From Candidatus Peregrinibacteria bacterium (GTDB lineage: Bacteria; Patescibacteriota; Gracilibacteria; UM-FILTER-43-11), in assembly GCA_016932505.1 (NCBI GenBank), contig JAFGCT010000006.1, forward strand, positions 1-64,000: a DNA stretch of 64,000 bases. Direction: 5' to 3'. Below, in pieces: positions 27,937 to 35,071 of the stretch; the first letter of the stretch is position 1; the number at the start of each line of letters is the position of its first letter. The position numbers were made by a program, and so were the translations under genes. The notes beneath the pieces are model-generated. The model was not told where the DNA came from. It did no database searches and saw only the letters and a list, made by a program, of their open reading frames with translations.

Positions 27937-28238
27937 TGGCTCGGGAATGCGAAATTCAAAAAGACAACGAATCCAAAAAGCAAAATGCTAATTGCGAATA
28001 TTACCATTATCCAGGGATTTGTACCTTCTTCTTCGTTGCTATTTATTTGCATGTAAAGTGAGCTTGCGCCATACATTAAAGAAACCATAGCGAACGGAAT
28101 ATCCAAAACCCTCATAGCGAGTGCGGCATAATCAACAACAAAACTGTTTCTAAGGGATAGAGCAGCAAATACATAAATAAAAGCCAGAATAAAAAAGTAT
28201 ACTGCACTAACATCATGTAAATTTTTTGCGTTGTTCAT
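27930..28238 (-). CDS. Small membrane protein, three predicted TM segments
   Basis: The 102-residue protein has hydrophobic stretches at about 13-30, 36-60 and 75-97 with a charged NSNEEEGTNP loop between the second and third. No family is recognised. It converges on guaB and its last codons lie inside the 12-bp periodic array. It has no SD. Confidence 0.6.
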   Translation of the reverse strand: MNNAKNLHDVSAVYFFILAFIYVFAALSLRNSFVVDYAALAMRVLDIPFAMVSLMYGASSLYMQINSNEEEGTNPWIMVIFAISILLFGFVVFLNFAFPSQL

Positions 28239-28334
28239 TTTGTATTTTTTAATCTAAAAACATATTACCAAAAATGAAGTATTGATACAACTGCCTATTT
28301 GCCTTAAACTAATCTACGTTATAACTATTATAAA

Positions 28335-28622
28335 ATGCAAATTACACCTGAAGAAGTAAAAAAAATAGCTAGTCTAGCAAGGCTTGGCATATCAGATGAA
28401 GAGGTTGGGAAATTCAGTATCCAGTTATCCGACATTCTATCTCATGCAAAAATGCTAGACGAAGTTGATACATCAAATGTTGAACCAATAGCCCAAATAA
28501 CAGGGCTACAGGATGTGTTTTTTGGGGATGATGTGAATGATTGTGAATTTGCAGAAAAGCTTCTTGAGCAATCACCAATGGACATTCAAGATAATATGAT
28601 TAAGGTGAAAAACGTTTTTTAA
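28335..28622 (+). CDS. gatC: Aspartyl/glutamyl-tRNA amidotransferase subunit C
   Basis: GatC stabilises GatA-GatB in making Gln-tRNA(Gln)/Asn-tRNA(Asn) by transamidation. At 95 aa it has the family layout: ITPEEVKKIASLARLGISDEE, then LSDILSHAKMLDEVDTSNVEP, then a C-terminal tail. It is followed 33 nt later by gatA. The leader is AT-rich with no SD; TATAAC about 15 nt before the ATG could be a -10 of a near-leaderless transcript. Confidence 0.88.
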   Translation: MQITPEEVKKIASLARLGISDEEVGKFSIQLSDILSHAKMLDEVDTSNVEPIAQITGLQDVFFGDDVNDCEFAEKLLEQSPMDIQDNMIKVKNVF

Positions 28623-28655
28623 AATTTAAAATTTCGAAATAAATTTGTAATTCAA

Positions 28656-30101
28656 ATGATTAATCTCTCAATATCACAGGCTAACGAAGGCCTAAAAACC
28701 AAAAAGTTCTCTTCTGTAGAACTTACTCAGGCATATCTCGACCGCATAAAAGCAACTGATGAAAAGCTGAATTCTTATATTACAGTTACAAATGAAATAG
28801 CACTACAACAAGCAAAAAAAGCAGATAGTAATGGGGTATTTGAAAATCCGCTTGCAGGAATTCCTATGAGTCTTAAAGATATTATCTGTACTGCGGGAAT
28901 AAAAACAACTGCCAGTAGTAAAATGCTGGAAAATTTTGTTCCGCCATATAATGCTCATGTTTATGATAGATTACTTGGGGCAGGGTCAGTATTACTCGGA
29001 AAAGTAAACTGTGATCAGTTTGCAATGGGCTCAAGTACAGAACATAGTTATTTTGGTGTTACAAAAAATCCGTGGGATTTAGAAAGAGTTTCAGGTGGTT
29101 CATCCGGTGGCTCGTCTGCAAGTGTTGCTGCTGACCTATGTGCTTTTTCTATCGGAACCGATACAGGTGGTTCTATTCGTCAGCCAGCTTCTCTTTGTTC
29201 ATGCGTAGGCTTAAAAGTCAGTTATGGGCGTGTCCCTCGTGAAGGCGTTATTTCATATGCTTCTTCTTTTGATACAGTTGGAACATTTGCAAAAACAGTT
29301 GAAGACGCAGCTCTGGTTCTTAATGTTATTGCCGGAAAGTCCGAGCGCGATGCAACAACGCCTGATGTTAAAGTCCCTGACTACACTCAGTTTTTAAAGG
29401 AAGATTTAAATGGAGTGAAAATTGGAATACCAAAAGAATATTATGGAGAAGGTGTGGATAAGGAAACAATTGATGTAATTAATAAGGGGGTCGAAACATT
29501 AAAAGGACTTGGTGCAGAAATTATTGATGTTAGTTTACCTCTTACAAAATATGCAATACCCGCTTATTATCTTTTAGTTAAGTCAGAAGGAAGCACAAAT
29601 ATGGCACGTTATGACGGGATTAAATATTCTCATACTACCGATCAAGCAAAAGATCTCGAGGAAATTTACATGAAGTCTCGTAAGGAGGGATTTGGAGATG
29701 AGGTAAAAAGAACAATAATGCTTGGTACATACTGTCTTTCTGCCGGGTATTATGATGCATTTTACCTAAAAGCTGCCAAAGTGCGTGCGCTAATGAAAAA
29801 AGAATACGAAGAGGTTTTTGCACAAGTAGATGCCCTTATTACTCCTACGTCACCATTTCCTGCATTTAAGATCGGCGATAAGATTGATGATCCATTAGCT
29901 ATGTATGCAGCAGATATTCTAACTGTTCCTGCAGGTATTTGCGGTCTTCCTGGGCTTTCTGTTCCTGCTGGCTTTAGTGCGTCTGGGCTTCCTATTGGAA
30001 TGCAAATTCTTGCAAATCAATATAAAGAAGAAAATCTATTTGCTGTTGGAAACGCATTTGAAAAAGCGACTGAATGGCATACTAAAAAACCTAATATTTG
30101 A
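28656..30101 (+). CDS. gatA: Aspartyl/glutamyl-tRNA amidotransferase subunit A
   Basis: GatA is the amidase that releases ammonia from glutamine for tRNA-dependent amidation. The amidase-signature Lys (GIPMSLKDIICTAG, about residue 76), the Gly/Ser stretch VSGGSSGGSSASVAA and the nucleophile region TDTGGSIRQPAS (about 170) complete a Ser-cisSer-Lys triad. Length (481 aa) is typical. gatC is directly upstream; gatB is not in the window. Confidence 0.95.
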   Translation: MINLSISQANEGLKTKKFSSVELTQAYLDRIKATDEKLNSYITVTNEIALQQAKKADSNGVFENPLAGIPMSLKDIICTAGIKTTASSKMLENFVPPYNAHVYDRLLGAGSVLLGKVNCDQFAMGSSTEHSYFGVTKNPWDLERVSGGSSGGSSASVAADLCAFSIGTDTGGSIRQPASLCSCVGLKVSYGRVPREGVISYASSFDTVGTFAKTVEDAALVLNVIAGKSERDATTPDVKVPDYTQFLKEDLNGVKIGIPKEYYGEGVDKETIDVINKGVETLKGLGAEIIDVSLPLTKYAIPAYYLLVKSEGSTNMARYDGIKYSHTTDQAKDLEEIYMKSRKEGFGDEVKRTIMLGTYCLSAGYYDAFYLKAAKVRALMKKEYEEVFAQVDALITPTSPFPAFKIGDKIDDPLAMYAADILTVPAGICGLPGLSVPAGFSASGLPIGMQILANQYKEENLFAVGNAFEKATEWHTKKPNI

Positions 30102-30102
30102 G

Positions 30103-30170
30103 ATTAGTGATTTTTGATTTGCGATTTAAATTTACAATTCTCAAATCACAAATCTCAATTTACAAATTTA
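30103..30170. repeat. AT-rich inverted spacer
   Basis: GAGATTAGTGATTT near 30102 pairs imperfectly with AAATCACAAATCTC near 30142-30155. It is one of the word-built hairpin spacers typical of this window and a likely terminator of gatCA. Confidence 0.5.
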
Positions 30171-30171
30171 T

Positions 30172-30414
30172 ATGAAATACCTTATCAGAATCTGTGGTGG
30201 TCCTCGATGCAAAGAAAATTTTTCTGAAGACCTTTTTAAAGAAGCGCAAAAATTAATTGCTGGTCGTGAAGACATTGAGCTTGAAAAGCGAGGATGCATG
30301 GCTTTGTGCCACGTAGGTCCAAATATTGAGGTTATTAATTTGGAAACCAATGATACAAAAGTGCATAACAAAGTCGTACAAAGTGAGGTAAAAGGTATTA
30401 TTGATTCTCTTTAG
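30172..30414 (+). CDS. Thioredoxin-like [2Fe-2S] ferredoxin-type protein
   Basis: This 80-residue protein has four cysteines placed as in the NuoE-type [2Fe-2S] fold: CGGPRC near the N-terminus and GCMALC at about 42-47. These are followed by GPNIEVI, then a helix. It is probably a small electron carrier or a metal-regulated accessory protein. It is a single gene whose end overlaps the converging 30411 gene by 4 nt. Confidence 0.78.
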   Translation: MKYLIRICGGPRCKENFSEDLFKEAQKLIAGREDIELEKRGCMALCHVGPNIEVINLETNDTKVHNKVVQSEVKGIIDSL

Positions 30415-30614
30415 ATATTTCTTAGCCCGTCAAATAATCGTTCTAATATACCACGGACATTATATGTAATTGGTATCATTTTTACGTTTTTAAATGGATA
30501 TCCCCCATTTTCTCTTTCATCTATTGTATCATTATTAAACTGATTATCAGCAATCTGACGCAGTTCTTCTTTAGTGTACCGAAAGCCTTCTTCGAATTTT
30601 TCTTTAATGCCCAT
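30411..30614 (-). CDS. Small hypothetical protein, 67 aa
   Basis: A soluble, charged protein (MGIKEKFEEGFRYTKEELRQ...) with no recognised domain. The promoter-like pair at 30640-30667 lies 26 nt upstream of its ATG. Coding status rests on this promoter and AT-rich codon use. Confidence 0.5.
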   Translation of the reverse strand: MGIKEKFEEGFRYTKEELRQIADNQFNNDTIDERENGGYPFKNVKMIPITYNVRGILERLFDGLRNI

Positions 30615-30639
30615 TGTGCTTATTTTAAATGAGAATAAT

Positions 30640-30667
30640 ATTTTATCACAAAAAAGCGATAAGTCAA
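30640..30667 (-). promoter_or_regulatory. Promoter for the 30411-30614 gene
   Basis: On the minus strand, TTGACT (30667-30662) and TAAAAT (30645-30640) are 16 nt apart. Confidence 0.65.
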
Positions 30668-30689
30668 TAATATTGCCTTCAGAAATATC

Positions 30690-31001
30690 TTACAAAAAAA
30701 CCGCATTCAGCGCGGTCTCTAATCTTTCTCGGAAATCCTGTTCTTCAATGTCTTTTTTGATGTTGATATTTGTAAATATAGGGCAATCTTCACGGTTTAA
30801 TACATATTCAAGTCCAGATTGTGACATGGCACCAGCAATATATAATTCGCCATTCGTCACTAGTCTAAGACTATGAAAGAGCTCACTATTTTCAATTATC
30901 AATTGCAAGCGACCCAAAAGACTCCTGCCATTCCATTGAACGGCAATCTTACTACCTGCTGATTTAGCTATCACAGGACTCATATTTACTTTGGTTATCA
31001 T
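30690..31001 (-). CDS. Hypothetical protein, 103 aa
   Basis: A soluble mixed alpha/beta protein (MITKVNMSPVIAKSAGSKIA...). No domain or motif is recognised. It is probably a real gene because it fills the space upstream of the small 30411 gene on the same strand. Confidence 0.5.
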   Translation of the reverse strand: MITKVNMSPVIAKSAGSKIAVQWNGRSLLGRLQLIIENSELFHSLRLVTNGELYIAGAMSQSGLEYVLNREDCPIFTNINIKKDIEEQDFRERLETALNAVFL

Positions 31002-31146
31002 ATAATTATAGCATACCTATAACCAAAAAGCAATAGACCAACAACCTCAATGACCAAATTACCAGTACCAAATGCCAAACAATGATTAATGTTTAAATTC
31101 CAATGAACAAACGTTAATCGGAATTACTACATAACAATAATCCTAA

Positions 31147-31176
31147 CGTAGAGACGCGATTAATCGCGTCTCTACG
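31147..31176. repeat. Perfect 30-bp palindrome (GAGACGCGATT core)
   Basis: CGTAGAGACGCGATT is followed directly by its exact complement. From memory, near-identical palindromes are dispersed in cyanobacterial and other genomes, so it may be a mobile repeat. It lies in the 281-bp spacer before malic enzyme, next to the words GGAATTACTACA and ACGTTAATCGG also seen near 2460-2520. Confidence 0.75.
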
Positions 31177-31282
31177 ATTGTTTTAATAATTAGTAATATA
31201 AAATATTTGTAATTTACTCCATTGAGTTCTAGTATTGAATTTGGAATTTGGTGTTAGGAAATTATTTTTTAACAAAAAATCT

Positions 31283-32455
31283 ATGGATTATTATCAAGAA
31301 TCACTAAAGCTTCATGAAGAAAAACGCGGTAAAATTGAGATTAAATCAAAAGTTCCCGTTCAAACAAAAGACGACTTAAGCCTTGCTTACACACCTGGTG
31401 TAGCTGAGCCTTGTCGTGCTATTCATAAAAACCCATCCGATATCTACAAATATACCAATAAAGGCAACATGGTGGCGGTTGTAAGCGATGGTTCTGCAGT
31501 TCTTGGTCTTGGTAATATTGGAGGTGCGGCGGGAATGCCTGTAATGGAAGGTAAAGCTATTTTGTTTAAGGAATTTGCGGATGTTGATGCTTTTCCAATC
31601 TGCTTAAGCACGCAAGATACGGAAGAAATAATCGCAACAGTAAAAGCAATAGCGCCAACATTTGGCGGAATAAATCTTGAAGACATATCCGCTCCAAGAT
31701 GTTTTGAAATTGAAGAAAGACTAATTAAAGAACTTGATATTCCTGTATTTCACGATGACCAGCATGGTACAGCAATTGTTGTTCTTGCAGGTCTTATTAA
31801 CGCATTAAAACTGACTAACCGAAAATTTGAAGATATTCGTGTTGTATTAAGTGGTGTAGGGGCGGCAGGTGTTGCAGTTACAAAATTATTAATAGAATAC
31901 GGAGTTAATCCTGACCACGTATTACTTAGTGATAGCAAAGGTGCTATATATAAAGGTCGTGATAATCTCAATGCTGTAAAAGAAAGTCTTGCTGATATTA
32001 CAAATACCGCATGTCAGCTTGGATTAGACCACCCCGATTGCAGAATAGGCGGACTTGCTGAGATAATGGTTGGCGCAGATGTATTCATTGGTGTTTCTAA
32101 GGCAGGTTTGGTTACTCCAGAAATGGTAAAATCAATGGCAAAAGACCCAATTATTTTCGCGATGGCTAATCCTGAACCAGAAATTATGCCTGATTTAGCA
32201 AAAGAAGCTGGTGCTGCAATAGTCGCAACCGGTCGTTCCGATTTCCCAAATCAAATCAACAATGTTCTCGGTTTTCCAGGTATATTCCGTGGAGTTCTGG
32301 ATGCAGGCATAAGAATAATCGACAGTAAAATCAAAATAACAGCCGCAGAAGCAATCGCTAATTACATTCAAAATCCAACCTCTGAAGCCATTATTCCAAG
32401 TCCTTTAGACAAAGGAGTAGCAAAAGCTGTAGCGGATGCGATTAAAAATTTATAA
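31283..32455 (+). CDS. NAD(P)-dependent malic enzyme
   Basis: Malic enzyme decarboxylates malate to pyruvate with NAD(P)H production. The protein has LAYTPGVAEPCRAIHKNP, SDGSAVLGLGNIGGAAGMPVMEGKA, the metal-binding DIFHDDQHGTA-type motif (VFHDDQHGTAIVV), GVGAAGVAVTKLL for the nucleotide and FAMANPEPE. ATG 31283 (MDYYQESLKLHEEKRG) fits the family; a TTG-initiated extension to 31235 is unlikely. About 390 aa, the short bacterial form. Confidence 0.92.
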   Translation: MDYYQESLKLHEEKRGKIEIKSKVPVQTKDDLSLAYTPGVAEPCRAIHKNPSDIYKYTNKGNMVAVVSDGSAVLGLGNIGGAAGMPVMEGKAILFKEFADVDAFPICLSTQDTEEIIATVKAIAPTFGGINLEDISAPRCFEIEERLIKELDIPVFHDDQHGTAIVVLAGLINALKLTNRKFEDIRVVLSGVGAAGVAVTKLLIEYGVNPDHVLLSDSKGAIYKGRDNLNAVKESLADITNTACQLGLDHPDCRIGGLAEIMVGADVFIGVSKAGLVTPEMVKSMAKDPIIFAMANPEPEIMPDLAKEAGAAIVATGRSDFPNQINNVLGFPGIFRGVLDAGIRIIDSKIKITAAEAIANYIQNPTSEAIIPSPLDKGVAKAVADAIKNL

Positions 32456-32459
32456 TTCC

Positions 32460-32583
32460 AAAATTTACAATTTCTAATCAAACCCCAATGACTAATGATT
32501 AAATATCCAGCTTGCAAATTGCTCATTGGCTAATTGGAGATTGGTCATTCATTAGTAATTATTAATTAGAAATTGTAAATTTT
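32460..32583. repeat. 19-bp inverted repeat spacer
   Basis: AAAATTTACAATTTCTAAT (32460-32478) is matched exactly by its complement at 32565-32583, and inner words (CCAATGACTAATGA against TCATTCATTAGT) also pair. The left arm with its continuation recurs at about 46805-46830. Downstream, 8-nt GTTATAYC-type repeats (32591-32630) run up to the pyrD start. Confidence 0.8.
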
Positions 32584-32632
32584 ACAGTGGTGTTGTATCG
32601 TTATACCGTTATATCGTTATTTTGTTATAAGT

Positions 32633-33553
32633 ATGAATGTCAGCGTTAAATTTTGTGGAATAGATTTCCCTAATCCAACTGTACTCGCATCCGGTTATCT
32701 TGGTGTAACAGGTGCTAGTTTGGCTAACTGCATCAATAACGGAGCAGGTGGCGTAACGGGCAAAACTCTTTTTATGGAACCACGACCAGGCCATCCAAAT
32801 CCAACAGTCCTTACGTTTCCAGGTGGTCTAATTAACGCGGTTGGTTTATGCGGTGAAGGTATAAAAAACGGAATACATGAATTCAAAAAATTCAGAGAAA
32901 TGGCACCAGATGCACCACTAATCGGCAGTATCGCTGGTAAAAATTTAAAGGAATTAATTGAAGTTGCAGAAATAATGGATACCTATCCAGTTGATATGAT
33001 TGAACTAAATCTCTCTTGTCCGAATGTGGATGATGAAATGGGTCGTCCAATTGCTTGTGATCCACTAATGACAAGAGACGCAATAAAAGCTGTTCGCAAA
33101 GTAGTTAAAAAACCTATTTCTGCAAAGCTTTCGCCAAATGTACAAAATATTGGAATAGTAGCAAAAAATGCGGAAAATGAAGGTGCGGATGCAATTACAG
33201 CAGTTAATACAATGGGGCCGGGAATGCTTATCGACATTAAAATGCGTCGTCCAATCCTATCCAACAAAGTTGGTGGTGTATCCGGAATGGCACTTCATCC
33301 AATCGCAGTTCGCTGTGTATACGACATATACAAAGCTGTACAAATACCAATTATCGCTACAGGTGGAATTATGAATGGGAAGGATGCAATTGAGATGATA
33401 CTTGCAGGAGGTAGTTTGCTTGGAATTGGGTGTGCTATAACCGCGAACGATTTGAATTGTTTTACAATGATTACCGATAAAATTCGCGAGTATATGAAAG
33501 AAGAAGGATTTACCGATATATCCGAAATGGTCGGATTAGCCCATGAAATTTAA
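32633..33553 (+). CDS. pyrD: Dihydroorotate dehydrogenase, class 1B catalytic subunit
   Basis: PyrD oxidises dihydroorotate to orotate with FMN. FCGIDFPNPTVLASGYLG, the FMN-contacting INAVGLCGEGI-like segment, ELNLSCPNVDDE (with the catalytic Cys typical of class 1 enzymes), KLSPNVQNIG and ATGGIMNGKDAIEMILAGGS are all visible. The electron-transfer partner pyrK starts 11 nt downstream, fixing the enzyme as the NAD-linked 1B type. pyrE lies separately at 38.9 kb. Confidence 0.93.
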   Translation: MNVSVKFCGIDFPNPTVLASGYLGVTGASLANCINNGAGGVTGKTLFMEPRPGHPNPTVLTFPGGLINAVGLCGEGIKNGIHEFKKFREMAPDAPLIGSIAGKNLKELIEVAEIMDTYPVDMIELNLSCPNVDDEMGRPIACDPLMTRDAIKAVRKVVKKPISAKLSPNVQNIGIVAKNAENEGADAITAVNTMGPGMLIDIKMRRPILSNKVGGVSGMALHPIAVRCVYDIYKAVQIPIIATGGIMNGKDAIEMILAGGSLLGIGCAITANDLNCFTMITDKIREYMKEEGFTDISEMVGLAHEI

Positions 33554-33564
33554 ACATAATAATT

Positions 33565-34377
33565 ATGCTAGTTTTTAAAATCAAAAAAGTAATAGACGAA
33601 GCACCTGACGTAAAAAGTTATGTTATTGAGCATAAACTTAATGCAAAACCAGGGCAATTTGTAATGGTCTGGATGCCGGGGGTTGATGAAGTGCCTATGT
33701 CCATTGGTTTGCAAACCGATACAGAATTCACTCTTTCCATTGCAAAAGCTGGTGACTGTACGGCTTTAATGCACGAAAAACTGTCTGTTGGTGATAAAAT
33801 CGGCATTAGAGGTCCATTCGGAAAACCATTTACTTTCGAAGGAAAGAAAAACATCGTTTTGGTAGGAGGAGGATGCGGAACACCACCAATGTTAAATCTG
33901 GCACAGGTGGCAACTGCAAAGGGGATTAAAACAACAGTTCTTTTGGGTGGGCGAACGTCCGAGCATCTTCTTTTTGAAAAAACATTTAAAGAACTTGGGT
34001 GTGAAATTAAGGTTGCAACAGATGACGGAAGTAAGGGGCATAAAGGTTATGTAACTGATTTACTGAAGAAAGAATTGGAAAAAGGTGAGGTAGATTGCGT
34101 GTATACATGCGGACCGGAACTTATGATGGTAACCGTTGCAAGACTCGCTCAGGATTTCAACATTCCAAGCCAAGTTAGTCTTGAGCGTTTTATGAAATGC
34201 GGTTTTGGAATTTGTGGACAATGCTGTATAGACGGAACAGGACTGAGAGTATGTAAAGACGGACCGGTATTTGATGGTGAGATTGCCTTAAAGCACCAGG
34301 AATTCGGAAAATACAAAAGAGACTCAGCAGGTTTAATGATCGGGCTGGATGGTTGTGCACTGGATAAAAATCTTTAA
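33565..34377 (+). CDS. pyrK: Dihydroorotate dehydrogenase electron-transfer subunit
   Basis: PyrK passes electrons from PyrD to NAD+ through FAD and a [2Fe-2S] cluster. FAD-binding region: GQFVMVWMPGVDEVPMSIG. NAD-binding region: NIVLVGGGCGTPPMLNLAQ, then TCGPELMMV. Cluster cysteines: CGFGICGQCCIDGTGLRVC (about residues 212-230). The gene is co-directional with pyrD at an 11-nt spacing. The 3' end overlaps the converging 34374 gene by 4 nt. Confidence 0.92.
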   Translation: MLVFKIKKVIDEAPDVKSYVIEHKLNAKPGQFVMVWMPGVDEVPMSIGLQTDTEFTLSIAKAGDCTALMHEKLSVGDKIGIRGPFGKPFTFEGKKNIVLVGGGCGTPPMLNLAQVATAKGIKTTVLLGGRTSEHLLFEKTFKELGCEIKVATDDGSKGHKGYVTDLLKKELEKGEVDCVYTCGPELMMVTVARLAQDFNIPSQVSLERFMKCGFGICGQCCIDGTGLRVCKDGPVFDGEIALKHQEFGKYKRDSAGLMIGLDGCALDKNL

Positions 34378-34676
34378 GCAATTTCAAAAAGCTCTTCAGT
34401 TATCCTTTTACGGGCTTTTTCAATATAGGTATCAGTATCTCCATCTCCATCTATTTTATTTCGCATTTGTATAATAACCCTCTTAATACCATCCAAAAAA
34501 GTCTCAATATTACTTATTGTTAATGACCTTAATGTAAATGGTATTTGTTCTACAGCAATATCAAGAGCTGTTTGAATACTAGCATCAGAACGCACTGCTA
34601 TCTTTTGTAATATCAAAATTACTTCACTGGTTTGAACTTCCTTTTCTGGCTCCTGCCAAGCTGGTTCAGAATTCAT
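34374..34676 (-). CDS. Hypothetical protein, about 100 aa
   Basis: A helical, soluble protein (MNSEPAWQEPEKEVQTSEVI...). The ATG at 34676 is preferred because the upstream extension (to 34736) is a hydrophobic Lys/Phe stretch with no start signals. It converges on pyrK. No domain is recognised. Confidence 0.5.
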   Translation of the reverse strand: MNSEPAWQEPEKEVQTSEVILILQKIAVRSDASIQTALDIAVEQIPFTLRSLTISNIETFLDGIKRVIIQMRNKIDGDGDTDTYIEKARKRITEELFEIA

Positions 34677-34756
34677 TTGTATCTTAAATTTTAATAATTT
34701 CTTAATTAATTTATATATAAAGGATAAAAAATACAATGTTTTTAATTCAATTATGC

Positions 34757-34762
34757 TATAAT
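34757..34762 (+). promoter_or_regulatory. -10 box (TATAAT) for the Gly/Cys peptide
   Basis: A consensus -10 lies 30 nt before the ATG at 34793. No good -35 is seen at 16-18 nt spacing. Confidence 0.55.
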
Positions 34763-34792
34763 TAAGTCAGATTATTATTAAACAACAATATT

Positions 34793-34831
34793 ATGTCTAT
34801 CGGTGGATGCGGTTGTGGTGGCTGCAAATAA
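34793..34831 (+). CDS. 12-residue Gly/Cys peptide MSIGGCGCGGCK
   Basis: A very short open frame stands between a TATAAT box and a strong terminator, so a transcript of only about 130 nt would encode it. Five Gly and three Cys in the last nine positions suggest metal binding, a modified peptide, or a regulatory leader. No modifying enzyme lies nearby. There is no clear SD. Confidence 0.4.
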   Translation: MSIGGCGCGGCK

Positions 34832-34846
34832 TTGAACACCACTTAC

Positions 34847-34891
34847 AAAAAAGCCTTCCTTAATCATTCTGTTTTTAAGGAGGGATTTTTT
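34847..34891 (+). terminator. Terminator directly after the Gly/Cys peptide
   Basis: CCTTCCTTAA (34854-34863) pairs with TTAAGGAGGG (34875-34884), one G-U included. It is flanked by A-rich and T6 tracts and so can work in both directions. The right arm also contains AAGGAGG. Confidence 0.8.
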
Positions 34892-34912
34892 ATTAATATG
34901 ATTTTTGGCAGG
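34887..34912. repeat. Direct repeat left of ilvC (tRNA-Trp 3'-end copy)
   Basis: 26 nt ending TGATTTTTGGCAGG are identical to 36806-36831, which comprises the last bases and CCA end of tRNA-Trp plus its downstream flank. The two copies are 1919 nt apart in the same orientation and enclose ilvC. Confidence 0.85.
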
Positions 34913-34945
34913 GTATTAAGGACTATGCAAGAGTTACTCTTAAAT

Positions 34946-34974
34946 TTGACATGAAAAGGTTCAATTGTTAAAAT
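34946..34974 (+). promoter_or_regulatory. Promoter for ilvC
   Basis: TTGACA (34946-34951) and TAAAAT (34969-34974) are 17 nt apart. The approximately 90-nt leader can form a hairpin (TTCCAAA with TTTGGGA near 34996-35017) and ends with AAGGAGG before the ATG. Confidence 0.8.
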
Positions 34975-35071
34975 TAACGACCTTATATGTATTTTCTTCC
35001 AAAGGATTTTTTGGGAGTTTGTAATAAAGGAAATAGATCTTTTAACTGATAGGAACTCAAGGAGGAAAAAA

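Noticed and set aside
34793..34831. Branched-chain amino acid attenuation leader for ilvC
   Set aside because: The peptide has one Ile and no Leu or Val, and ilvC has its own promoter downstream of the terminator.
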